Assembly: GCA_947683625.1 (NCBI GenBank)
Contig: CANTUR010000656.1
Coordinates: forward strand, 186,001 to 250,000
DNA length: 64,000 nucleotides
Direction of reading: 5' to 3'
Origin: Mallotus nudiflorus
Taxonomy: Eukaryota; Streptophyta; Magnoliopsida; Malpighiales; Euphorbiaceae
A model generated the notes under the pieces. It saw only the letters and a list, made by a program, of their open reading frames with translations. It had not been told where the DNA came from and searched no databases. Of the stretch, positions 1 through 10,659 are shown piece by piece. The first letter of the stretch is position 1. Each line of letters begins with the position of its first letter. The translations under genes were made by a program, and so were the position numbers.

Positions 1-720
1 AGGTACATTGTACTCCATAATACAATGTCAACTATACTCAGTTGTATAGTCTAACTAAAAGAATACATCATACTCGGTCGTATGATATTGACTATACTCT
101 ATCTTATAGTATGGATGGAAGAGTTACATTGTACTCAATCATACAATATCGACTATACTCAGTTGTGTAGCCTGGATTGAAGGAACATATTGTACTCGAT
201 CATACAATATTAACTATACTCGGTTATATAGTGCTAATTGAAAGGACATATTGTACTTTATCATACAATGTCGACTATACTCAGTTGTATAGTATGGATT
301 GAAAAGGTACATTATTCTCGATTAAATAATGTCGACTATACTCGATTGTATAGTCTAACTAAAATGATACATCATACTTGGTCATATGATCTTGACTATA
401 CTCGGTTGTATAGTCTGACTAAAAGGATACATTATACTTGGTCGTATGATGCTGACTATACTTGATCGTATAGTATGGATGGAAGAGGTACGTTGTACTC
501 GATCATACAATGTCAACTATACTTGATTGTATAGTCTGGATTAAAAGGACACACTGTACTCGATTGTACGATGTTGACTATACTTAGTCGAATAGTCTGG
601 ATTGGAAGGACACATTGTACTCGATCATACAATGTCGACTATACCTGGTCGTATAGTCTAGATCGAAAGGATATATCATACTTGGATCATATAGTTTGGA
701 TAGGAATACACTACACTTGA
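1..720. repeat. 60-bp tandem array, two palindromes per unit
   Basis: About twelve diverged copies of a 60-bp unit run from the window edge to about 720. Each unit holds two imperfect 18-bp inverted repeats, of the type TTGTACTCGATCATACAA and CTATACTCGGTTGTATAG, with centres about 24 bp apart, followed by a linker of the type CTGGATTGAAAGGA. The array lies inside the Tat retrotransposon, between its integrase and its unseen 3' LTR. The dyads are better kept than the linkers. The array continues past the left edge, so its total length is unknown. Confidence 0.9.
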
Positions 721-1321
721 TCGTGTAGCATTGATTTCTTTTATATTGATAATTTAATAATTTAATGAATTATCAAATCATGTAGCTTTGCAATTTAGGA
801 CTAAATTGCAAGCGACTGAAGTGGACATTTGCCACTTTAATATAAACTTTGCATTTTGCCGATTCATTTCTTCATTCCTATCCCTTTTATTATTTTATTC
901 TTTTCATTTCTCTTGATTTTGAAATCTCATTTCTTTAATTATTTTGTTAACTTATCTCCAATTCGGAATTCATCTTGATCCTATGGCTTAACTAAGATGC
1001 AGAATACATGGAAGCAACTCCAGACAATTAGATCTAGTCATATCTCAACTACATTTTCCTCAAAACAATCTAGGGCTCAATAAAGGGGAAGAGGTACTCC
1101 CTTTGACTTGCTTGCACCTTCTTAAATGCACATAGGCTTGAGATAAGGTAAATTTTTCTTCTGTCTTTCATTCTGCAAAAGGATATATTCCTATCAATAT
1201 ATAAATTAACATATTCATGCATACAATTATAGAATCTCTATTACACAAAATAAAATAAAATTGCATGAAATTGTTAATCTGGAAATAAAATTTTATAAAA
1301 TAGAATTACAGTTAGATTTTT

Positions 1322-1461
1322 GGATTTCTAGTCAAAAATCTAAATTCAAGATCAGAATTTTGGATTTCCAATTGGAAATCTAGAAATCCAATTAAAAATC
1401 TGGATTTTCGATCGAAAATCTAGAAATCTTATCAGAATTATGGATTTTCGATTGGAAATCC
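1322..1461. repeat. 20-bp-period palindrome array (array 2)
   Basis: Seven consecutive 20-bp units start at 1322, 1342, 1362, 1382, 1402, 1422 and 1442. The best dyads are GGATTTCCAATTGGAAATCT at 1362 and GGATTTTCGATCGAAAATCT at 1402. Unit phase is kept at exactly 20 bp. The same architecture, with different arm sequence, is found in the LTRs of this family. Confidence 0.85.
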
Positions 1462-3731
1462 AGTCTTCCAATCCTTTTTTTTCAAAGGTAAAAATAAAAA
1501 TAAATAAAAATTAAGAGTTTATAAAGAAGATAATCTTGTTGTTCTCTGAATTTTGTCTAGAAACCACTAAAGTTCTCGGGTTGCTTTCAATTGGCTCGGG
1601 CACTCTTTCATGTTTTATCTAGAAAAATAGTATAGCATATCTAGGCATCTGGCTTCTGACTCTTCATTATTGCTCTACCAACTACTCAAGATAGGTCAAC
1701 CCACTATTCACTTTTTGCTCTTATCAAGAGGTGAATAGATCCCACTCACACCTTCCACACATGAGTGGGTGAGCTTACTATTTCTCCATGAGCTTCTCTA
1801 CTATTATTGGGATCACTTTCGAGCATGCCCCACTTCCTTTTGATATCCATTAATGTACTCATCTCAAGGATGCTAGGAGTTACTATGTTTGTGACTTGCT
1901 CAAGTTTGTTCCAACATGAAAGAATTGAAAGAATGTGCTTCTTTCTTCTCTTTTTTAGGGTTTTAGGAGATTACCCACTACCCTACCTCGTTAGATCCTT
2001 TAAAAGTGAGATGTGTCTTGTTGATACTACTAGTCACTATCCTCTTCTGTGAGACTAGTCATGAGGTTAGCATTACTCTTCTTAGTCCCCTTCAAGATCT
2101 TACTAGAGTCACTACCTTCGATTGGGGATCTGCAACTCTTACTTATCTCTACTATAGATCGGATACTATTTGTAGAGGTGTTGTGATGATGTGCAGCTTC
2201 TGACATGTCTTGCATGTACATCTTCTACATGTCTTCTACCCCCTTTGAACTTTGCTCTTTTACAACCCCTTCTTTTTATTTCAACTATCCTTTTCTCTTT
2301 TTTTTAGATCTAGGGCATTTAGATCGAGGTGATATGAGGCTTCAGTGCTATTAGCCTTGACAAAGATCTTCCTCTGATGCAGAGGAGGGGTTCTTCTCAT
2401 CTAGATAGCATCAAGTATGATTTGTAAACTTATTAGGATCAGCTGAACTCTATAGAGTGGGACCTAGTAAGATAAGTTTAATTTTTAGTATTTAACCAGT
2501 AATGAAAGTTCAATAAAATTTATCTAAATGAATTTGTATGTCAGACTAGATTAGCTAGTCGGTCTAGAGGACATCCAATGATATGATTTCATGACTATAA
2601 CTGTGGGGCTTGAGACTATAAGGATTTTGTTTCCTAGTTATGGTTGCTAAATGTGGTATCTGGGTGAGCATGTCTATCATTGGCATATGGTACCTTCCAG
2701 GAGGCATGTTCCTTCTTCATTCCTTCTTTGATATTGAGGAGCTACAACATGACTGGTCCTGAGCTTACAGTAACTCTTGAGGGATATGATGCTTCGACTC
2801 TACTTGAGCATTCTTGTCACAATTAGGAGTATATTTAGGAGAATCTCCTAAAACAAGTTCCTACAAATCCAGTTGAGGTATGCTTTCTATCATAGATCCC
2901 CACCATCACCATTTTACTTTGCCCCTTTTATCACTATAGATGATATTTGCCCCTTTTCTATGCAAGTTAAAAAAGCAACTAAGGCTTATATGGAGGAGGA
3001 GATTGAGGGTGATACTAAGAGCTCTGAGCAAAAGGTTGAGAATACTCAACATAATGGAGTTGCTCAAGGTGATACTTCCTTGAGTACTATTCTAATCAAT
3101 GTTCCCCTACATGATAGGTTTATGTACTACTGGGCTCCTACAGTATAGGCTCTCATTAAGTAGTACATTTATTTTTATGTAGCTCATATTCCTTGCTTTT
3201 CTCCTCTTGATGCTTCACATGTAAGTGCATTTTGCATTTCCAATCATGCACAAACTGATACTTGTTGCTGAATTAGTATATGTTATTCTATAGATCCCTC
3301 AAACACAGGTAGAGTACCTGTATGGACTCGCCTTATCCCAGAGATTATTTACTATACAAATAATAGATATTTGGAGGGCTAATATTTACAACAAGTATGT
3401 AAATGTATGCATGTTATGCATGATTCTAACTGTTTTTAATGCAATAAAGTTATGCTAGGGATCTTAAGTGTGACAAGAAGAGGCTTCATAGATAGCTTGC
3501 TAGTCTCATCTTTAATAATCACGATTTTAGGACTTCTATGCACCCAATCAAAGTGACAATCCAGTTAGAGGGTGGAGTCCTTGGCTAGACACTAGAGCTC
3601 AAGATGATTTATCTTTTTATTTTGTGCTTGCATAACTGTACTTTGAATATTTTAGAACTATTTCACCTCTTATGAATGGATTATGGACTTTTTGTTTTAG
3701 ATCAAATTTTGAAGTTCTTTTTTTTAGTCAG

Positions 3732-3848
3732 AAATCCGCTCAAAATTATACATTTTTTATTGAATTTCTAGAATTCTGATCAAAATTTTAGATTTCTGAT
3801 CGAATTTCTAAAATTCCAATTGGAACTCTAAATTTTCAATTGAAAATT
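3732..3848. repeat. 20-bp-period palindrome array (array 3)
   Basis: Units start at about 3732, 3752, 3772, 3792, 3812 and 3832. The clearest dyads are AATTCTGATCAAAATT (3772), ATTTCTGATCGAATTT (3792) and ATTTTCAATTGAAAAT (3832). The array ends about 96 bp upstream of a TATA box (3944-3952) that precedes the plus-strand mobile-domain ORF. That is the relative order seen in the LTRs of the same family: array, then TATA box. Confidence 0.82.
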
Positions 3849-3943
3849 CAGCTCCTGCTCTCTGCTCTTTTCCATCCTAATTCCTGACTTGACTTTGATT
3901 CGAAAACATAAAATCCTAATCCCATCCATATTATCCTTTATGT

Positions 3944-3952
3944 CTATATAAG
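3944..3952 (+). promoter_or_regulatory. TATA box of antisense ORF
   Basis: CTATATAAG lies 51 bp before the ATG of the plus-strand mobile-domain ORF and just downstream of palindrome array 3. The spacing fits a Pol II core promoter with a 5' UTR of about 20-30 nt. The assignment rests on sequence alone. Confidence 0.55.
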
Positions 3953-4002
3953 AGGCTTGCTAAAAGGATTGTCTCATATCCCTCTTTTTATTGGCTTTCA
4001 TT

Positions 4003-5196
4003 ATGACACAAGCCATCCTTAATTTGATGAAGAAATTCCTCAAAGGCCTTAATGGAGATGATTGGAACTAGCTACTACCCTTTCATGTCAAATCCTTAAA
4101 ATCCCTTTAACATATAAAAATAGACCCCAATTTTCTTCATACTATTGTTGCCTTTTGGGATGTCAAGGACCATGTATTTAGATTTAATGGACAAGAACTA
4201 TGTCCATTAATTAAAGAGTTTGCTATTATTCTTAGCTGTTATTTGGACTTAACTATTGTGATTGCTCTTCCTGATCTTAAGATGTAGTTCCTCAATAAAC
4301 TAATGGCATTCTTTGATATGCCTCCAAGTGACATCTACATCTATACGCATAACTGTGAGACTATTAGTCTTTCTTCCTTGATTACTTCTTATGAGACTAA
4401 GGACAAGAACAATGCTACCTAGATTAGGACTATCTCTTTTTGCTTGTATGCCCAATTTCTACTAGTGGCTTCTCATGCAAATGCTAACTTAAGGATTGTC
4501 AGTGTCCTAAAACAAGTGGAAGCTGGAGCTAACCCTATGTCGGTCATACTTGCTGAAACTATCATTGGATTAGATAATTTTAAGATTTAAAATTGATTCT
4601 CAGACAGTTGACTTCTCTTTTAGGTATGTAACCCTTTTTTGCCTAAGCTACCCTTTTGGGTTTTCAACTTAGCCCTTTTTTTAGATTTGGTTACAGGATA
4701 AGTTGAGTCTACTTAATGCCCCCAGTAATGATTTGATTTATCAACCTCATCATCTATAGTCTCTCCTATTGAAGATAAAGGACAAGTGCACTATAGATCA
4801 ATGGATTGATTGGTTGAAAGGCATTGTTGATACTAAGATTACAAGGTTCTATCCTTAATGGAAATTGAAGTAACCAATAACCTGTATGACCATTGTGTTC
4901 ATGTTCTTGGGTTTCACTTTTCGACCTTCTTTTCCTTTTCATGCCTTTGTTGTCAGTATGGTCGCTCATAATTCAATGTGGATATTACACCTAACTTTGA
5001 AGGATTCCCTTTAAGATAAGATTTCTTGGACAAAGTGAAGAACCTGTGGCCTCGCAGAGCACTAAAATGGAACATGCACTTGGTTACTGATATGACCACC
5101 GATGACAACTACAAGGCCTGGGTTACCATGCAAGCTACAGAACCACCAAGATTTGCTAAGTATAAAAGGACCCAAGTATTGCTAGATGAGTCATAA
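4003..5196 (+). pseudogene. plant-mobile-domain-like antisense ORF of Tat element
   Basis: Read on the plus strand from ATG 4003, opposite to gag-pol, the frame gives a protein of about 400 codons broken by several stops and at least one frameshift. The segment around 4145-4250 reads AFWDVKDHVFRFNGQELCP followed by a hydrophobic stretch. It matches the opening of the TE-associated plant mobile domain (aminotransferase-like PMD, DUF7745-like), where an AFWD...F.F...ELCPTIEEY pattern is usual. The C-terminal part (about 5000-5196) again shows a family-like FLDKVKNLW tail and ends in TAA 5194-5196. Tat elements often carry an extra ORF antisense to pol in this place. PMD proteins of the MAIN/MAIL1 type are nuclear and act in silencing and transcription in Arabidopsis; a function for the TE-borne versions is not known. 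The frame converges on the integrase stop 417 bp away. The copy is a pseudogene. Domain identity is by memory of motifs, not by search. Confidence 0.68.
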
Positions 5197-5613
5197 AAGA
5201 AGAAATAAAAACAAAATTAGTGATATTATATGACTGGTTTTTAGAGTCCTCATGTTTTTTTTGTTTTAGTCTTTATACTTTATAATAATGAAAAATATGC
5301 AATATCCAACAAAATTCTATTTCAATTTGATTCATTAATTTGGGCAAAAATGAGTTTTTTACATCATATGACATAACTCTTATTATTAGCTAGTCCTTTT
5401 AGATTTTCTAACTAAATATTTTTCTCTTACTTTTATTTCCCTAACTTATGCTTGACCAGCCCTTTACAAATTTTTTTATCAGTGGGATCACCTCTTTTAT
5501 TTTTTCCCCTAAGTTTTGCCTACCAGGCCTTTGCAGGTTTTCTGAATAGTAGGAATGTCCTAATTTTTGCCTGACTAGCCTTTTCAAGTTTTTTAGCAAG
5601 CAGACCTTTTATT
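5197..5613. other. convergent 3' spacer
   Basis: These 417 bp separate the stop of the antisense plus-strand ORF from the integrase stop on the minus strand. They are T-rich on the plus strand and hold short repeats of the type TTTGCCTGACTAGCC (5445-5600, about 60-bp spacing). I see no gene. Confidence 0.5.
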
Positions 5614-6750
5614 TCAAAGGTAGTATTTCTTAAGGCGATCCAAATTGATTAGCTTAGTGAATTCATTCCCTTTGAGATATGATATCTTTACAACTCCTTT
5701 GGGTAGAATAGTCTTGACTAAATATGATCCTTCCCAATTTGGTTTAAATTTTCCTCTTGGATCAAACACTAATGCCCTTGACTGCCTTAGTACCATATCC
5801 CCAGCCTTTATCTTTTTAGGTTTAATTTTCTTGTTAAAGGCTCTCACTATTCTTCTCTGATAAATCTAAGTTTGAAATAAAGAATCCATCCTTTTCTCAT
5901 CTAGAGACATGAGGTAGTTGTATCTCTTTTGTATCTATTCACTCTTAGGGATTTTTTCTTCCATAACAACCCTCAAGTATTTAATTTCTATCTTTATAGG
6001 AAAAATTGCTTCACAACCATATATTAATGAGAATGGTGTCTATCTTGTAGTAGTGCACATTGTAGTTCTATATCCCCACAAGGCAAAAGGAAGGCACTCA
6101 AACCAATCTTTATGCACTTTTACTATCTTAGAGAGAATTCTCTTTATACTCTTATTAGCCACTTCAATTGCACCATTAGCGTGAGGTTGATAAGGTGAGG
6201 ATTTATGATGCTCAATCTTGTATCTCTACAATAACTTAGCTATCTTTACCTAAAATTAAACACCATTGTCTGTCATAACATGATATACGATCCCATATCT
6301 ACAAGTGAGATTCTTCTCTCTGAACGTTGCCATTTGTCTAGCCTTCAAGGTACTAAAGGATTCTATTTCTATCCATTTAAAGAAATAGTCAATCACCACC
6401 ATTATATATTTATGCCCGTTTGAGGCGGTTCATCTTATCTCCCCTATTATATCTATTCCCCATACTGTAAAAGGCCATGGAGATGTTAAACTGTTTAGCA
6501 CTGTAAGAGAAGATGGTTGAGGTTCCCATGTATCTGGCACTGATGAAATTATCTCACTATATGGATACAGTCTCTTTCCATATTCATCCAATAGTACTCC
6601 TGTTGAATTATTTCTTCACCAAATTATCCCATTCATATGAGATCCACAAACCCTTGCATGAATCTCTCATCACCTATTATGCTTCATCCTTCTTGAGACA
6701 TCTCAGTTGTATTCCATTCAGCATTCTTCTATATAATACCCCATCATAAC
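5614..6750 (-). pseudogene. Tat integrase (broken)
   Basis: Three pieces in different frames together make the C-terminal two thirds of a gypsy integrase. Near 6120-6190 the minus strand reads SSPYQPHANGAIEVANK, the region of the catalytic glutamate of the DDE core (usually QANGQVEAAN in Tat elements). It is followed by a WFECLPFALWGYRTT block and then by the C-terminal module 5614-5847 with the family-typical FDPRGKFKPNWEGSYLV and a final LDRLKKYYL. Several in-frame stops interrupt it. The protein would insert element cDNA into chromosomes; this copy cannot be functional. Confidence 0.85.
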
Positions 6751-6941
6751 TTGCATAATGGTGTACAAGAATACAAAGGGCATATCTTTCTTTGGAAGTC
6801 ACTTCATCTTGGTATTTCTTTTCCTCGATGAATCTCTGGACGTCTTAAAAACATGGATTTTCTTCTAGCTTATTCGAATGCTCATAATTGGTCCTTCACC
6901 ATAACATGGAGCTTTCTTTTTCATTATTACTAAAGGTTTCA

Positions 6942-7319
6942 TCATTGATCCCATTGGTTTATCCCACATTGAAGAAAGCATTGCCAAGGCATCCACCATT
7001 TGATTCTCATCTCTTGGTAATGCATGAAGAGACATTTAGTAAAATTTCTCACTAACTTATTCAAATGGTAGATATAAGGTTTCAACCTCTCTTCTTTCAC
7101 TTCCCATTCCTCATTAGCTTGATTAATAACTAACGGGGAATCTCCATAAACTAGTAAGTCTTTAGCTCCAACTACTAGTGCTGCTTCTAGCCTATAAATA
7201 CATGCCTCATACTGATCCATGTTATTTGTGACTTTGAAGTCCAATTTCTTAGCCATGGGGATGGTTTCTCCTCCTAGTGTGACAAGAATCATTCCTAGCC
7301 CTGCTCCTCTATTATTCAC
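6942..7319 (-). pseudogene. second (archaeal-type) RNase H domain of Tat element
   Basis: This 125-codon open piece begins NNRGAGLGMILVTLGGETI and contains NNMDQYEACIYRLEAAL and LLVYGDSPLVINQANEEW, which carry the expected acidic residues (E of YEA, D of GDS). The position between RT/RNase H and integrase is diagnostic for the aRNH that Tat-lineage elements acquired in addition to their original RNase H. The last part runs into another frame, so this is a fragment of the polyprotein. Confidence in the domain call is high. Confidence 0.87.
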
Positions 7320-7339
7320 AGCTCTATCAAAATAAAGCT

Positions 7340-8650
7340 TCCATTCATGTTATTATATTACTACTAAGTTCTCATCTAGAAACTCTAAACTCCATTGTTG
7401 ATTTCCTTCAACTGCATTTTGTGCTAGGAATTTTGCTACTACTCTTCCTTTGATGACCTTGGTAATGACATACTTAATGTCAAACTCAATCAAAAGTACC
7501 AACCATCAAGACATCTTTCCAATTAAAGCTAGTGCTTGAAATAGGTACTTTAAAGGATCTATCTTTGGAACAACTTGTACCCTGTAAGATTAGAAATAAT
7601 TCCTTAACTTCTTTGTAGCCCATATCATAATCAAACATGTCTTCTCCATAAGGTCATATTTTTCTTCATATGGAAAGAACTTTTACTAAGATAGTATACT
7701 GTATACTCTACCCCTTCAAGTCCTTCTTGCACTAGCATTGCCAACATTGCTTTTTCCTCTAAAGCCAAATATAAGATTAAAGGTTTATCTTGTCTTGGAG
7801 GTCTTAACATAAGTGGATTAGTAAGGTATTCTTTAATCTTATCGAAGGCTTTTTGGCATTCTTCATTCCATTCTACTAGCTGATTCTTCCTTGAGAGTTT
7901 AAGGATTGGATCACAAACCATGGTAAGTTTTGCAATGAACCTACTAATGTACTGTAGCTTCCCAATAAATCCTCATACTTCCTTCTATGTTCTTGATGCT
8001 GGCATCTCTAAATGGCCTTGATCTTTTCTTGATCGACTTCAATTCCCCTATTGCTAACTCTGTGCCCTAATAACTTTCTAAAGGTGACCCCAAAGATACA
8101 TTTCTTCATATTAAGCCTTAGATTATATCTTTCTATTCTTACTAGAAACTTATGTAAATCCTTAAAATGTCCTTCCCTCATTTCTGACTTAACCATAATA
8201 TCATTGATATACACTTTCACTTTTTTGTGCATTATATCATGGAATAGAGCGATTGTTACTCTTTGATAGGTTGCTCCTGCATTCCTCAATCCAAATGGCA
8301 TCACTTTATAGTAATATGTTCCCCATTCTATGATAAATGCAGTTTTAATCTTATCCATAATTGCCATCATTACATTGCACTAGCTACTCCACTATTAATA
8401 ATCACATCAATATGGGGTAAAGGAAAGTCATCCTTTGGGCATGCTTTATTCTTTAAAATCTACACACATTCAAATTTTTCCATCTTTCTTAGGAACTAGT
8501 ACTATGTTTGCCAACCATTGAGGACATTTTACCACTTCTAGAAAATTGGCCTGGATTTGCTTAGCAATTTCTTCCCTTATCTTTTCTGCCCACTCTGGCC
8601 GTAACTTATAAAGTTGTGCTTGACAAGTTTAGCCTCTATATATGTCATAA
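7340..8650 (-). pseudogene. Tat reverse transcriptase and first RNase H (broken)
   Basis: The best-kept RT piece (8008-8370) reads TAFIIEWGTYYYKVMPFGL followed by GATYQR, then YINDIMVKS where active gypsy RTs have YVDDMIVKS, and ends with the LGHRVSNRGIEVD block. The first of the two catalytic aspartates of the YxDD box is therefore changed to Asn. The RNase H side continues at 7631-7921 with WNEECQKAFDKIKEYL and a degraded LYLALEEKAM segment. Frameshifts separate the two blocks and stops occur upstream of 8370. In an active element this enzyme makes the cDNA in virus-like particles. Confidence 0.88.
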
Positions 8651-9403
8651 TGCAATGCTCTGCAATTTCTCTATCTAGACCTAGCATGTCCATATAGGAC
8701 CAAGCAAATACTACCTTTTTGTTATTAGAATTCTCTTTAATTTTTTCCTCTCTTCAGGAGTTAAATCATATGATATAGAAATGTTCTTTGGTTGTTCATT
8801 TGTGCCCATGTTTAATGAATCTAATTGAAAATAATTAATCTTAAACATGCATGAACGATCATTATTAAAATGCACAAGACCATCAGAATCAACATCACAC
8901 AAGTAAGCAAAACCAAAGTTCATATCATTGATCATAGGAAAAATAGAGTTTTCATCCTCAAATAGACTGGACATTATTACATCATTTTCTTCATAAAAAA
9001 TCACAAAAACTATTATTAATAATGCTAGCTAATTTCTGTAGTTGTTCTTTATTAAGTGGCAGATAGAGTAGCTCTTCAATGGTCTTAGTCCCCATCTTCT
9101 CAATAACTTTCCTCATCACCTTGTCTTTATTATCTTGTACTAGACTCTTAACTATCTACCTCTTAAAGATCTTAAACCCAAGAATATTCACACTAGGTAC
9201 TTAGACAGGCTCTTTCTCACCCAAGTAGAGCTTCTCTTTTCTTTCTTTGATAAAGCTATCCTTCAACGGTCCCACATTCTTTAACAACTTATTCTCATAA
9301 AAAAAAACCTTCTTCTAGCTCCTTTACTGCCAAGCCCAACTCTTGTATAGCCCAATCCTCTTATATTATTTTGGTCTTTGAAATTTGGGAGCTTTAGGCT
9401 TCC
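8651..9403 (-). other. degraded protease-RT linker of Tat element
   Basis: A 97-codon frame (8711-9004) with FYEENDVIMSSLFEDENSI and a conserved-looking basic tail is the only long open piece. It corresponds in place to the poorly conserved spacer between the aspartic protease and RT. I see no catalytic motif. Confidence 0.5.
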
Positions 9404-10502
9404 TTACTCATTCTTTCCTAGTCCTTGTCTGGGTCGATAATTCATCTTCTTAATCATACTTATAACTCTTAGATCCATCTCAATTCCATCAGAGATCATG
9501 ACTATTTGGAAATTAGGAGGGGTAACTACCCACTTCTGACTATGCATAACTATAGATATAGTCTTGCCCATACTAGCATTTAAAGTCACAACCTCTCCAT
9601 CGAGTAGGAATTTTACCTTTTAATGCACAGTTGAAGGCCCTCCTCCTAGATTATAATACCAAGGCCTACCTAAAAGTAAGGTATATGTGACAAGAATATC
9701 TAGCATAGTGAATTCCACCATTGCTTTTATAGGTTCAATCTTTATAGGAGCAATAAATGTTCCCTCTCATTTTTCATGCTATCATTATAAGCTCTTATTA
9801 CAAGATTAGATTTCGTTAAATCTGCCACCTTCACTCGTAGATTAGGTAGGATCTATAATGGGCAAACATTAATTACAGACCCATTATCCATCATCACATA
9901 ATTAGTCTTTTCCTTCTTACTTCAGCTAAAATGAACAAGGCTTTATTATAATTCCTCCCTCCCACAGGTAAATCCTTGTTAGAAAAGGTAATAACACCAT
10001 GCTTCTTCTCAGTAACCTTGGCCACTATTGCCTCAGGGGTTGTAGCAGTCTCAATGTTCATCTTTGCTAGAGCCTTAACTAAAGCCTTTTTGTGGCTACA
10101 TAAGTGCATCAAGAGCTCCCAAATGCTCACATTTGCTTTTACCTTCTTAAGTTGTTCAAGGATCTAGTCATCAGCATGTTCATCTGAGTCCTCTCTTTCA
10201 GTAATTTCTTCTCTCTCTGTAGTCTTCTCCATCGGTTTATAACCCTTGCCACTTCTAGTAACATGAGTAACTTCTAGATTATTAACCCATACATTATAGC
10301 CTTCAGCACCTTTTTCATCAAAATTGTACCAAATTTTAATTACCTTAATAATCTTATCCTTGTTTCCATCTTTCCACACCTTAACTATGCATTTTTCTTT
10401 CTTATCTAGCATCTTCTCATCATCAAATTCATCACCCCATCCTATTGGCATGATTGGCTCAATGGATATATCAAAAGAAGGTGGTTTGTAACAAAACACC
10501 AT
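9404..10502 (-). pseudogene. Tat aspartic protease region (broken)
   Basis: The upstream part (10164-10502) reads FCYKPPSFDISIEPI and ends in a THVTRSGKGY block, which in intact Tat elements stands at the gag-protease junction. The next part (9894-10130) contains ALVKALAKMNIETATTPE and GVITFSNKDLPVGGRNYNKA, followed in another frame by MMDNGSVINVCPL, the usual Tat form of the protease active-site box (DNGSALNVCPL). Stops and a frameshift break the domain, so the protease is dead. Confidence 0.82.
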
Positions 10503-10659
10503 ATAGTCAAAATTGCCTGAAGGTTGTCCTAATAAATCTACTACTCTCTCCTCAACTTTAAGAGCATTAGGAAATTTCTTATTGGTTCTAAGGTCTAGGT
10601 TCTCAAAAGAGCTAGCACTTCTTCCTCATTAACTCCTGAGTTAATCATCATGGTGGTTG

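Larger units (their letters stand above)
721..3999. other. post-integrase region of Tat element, no clear gene
   Basis: Apart from two palindrome arrays annotated separately, I cannot assign this stretch. On the plus strand there are short open frames at 1807-2052 and 2873-3148. The second has an acidic middle section with the residues KKATKAYMEEEIE, but I recognise no domain in either. They have the same orientation as the mobile-domain ORF downstream and may be remnants of another antisense gene or of its upstream exons; this is a guess. Pyrimidine-rich tracts and TAG-rich frames suggest mostly non-coding sequence. Confidence 0.4.

Noticed and set aside
1..720. CRISPR-like regular repeat array
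   Set aside because: The units are directly adjacent and diverged, there are no unique spacers, and the context is a plant retrotransposon.
1..5600. 3' LTR of the Tat element inside the window
   Set aside because: None of the conserved LTR blocks or ends (AAAATTGGGTGT, GGCGACGGGG, CCCACTATTGGGG) appear here; the palindrome arrays alone are not enough.
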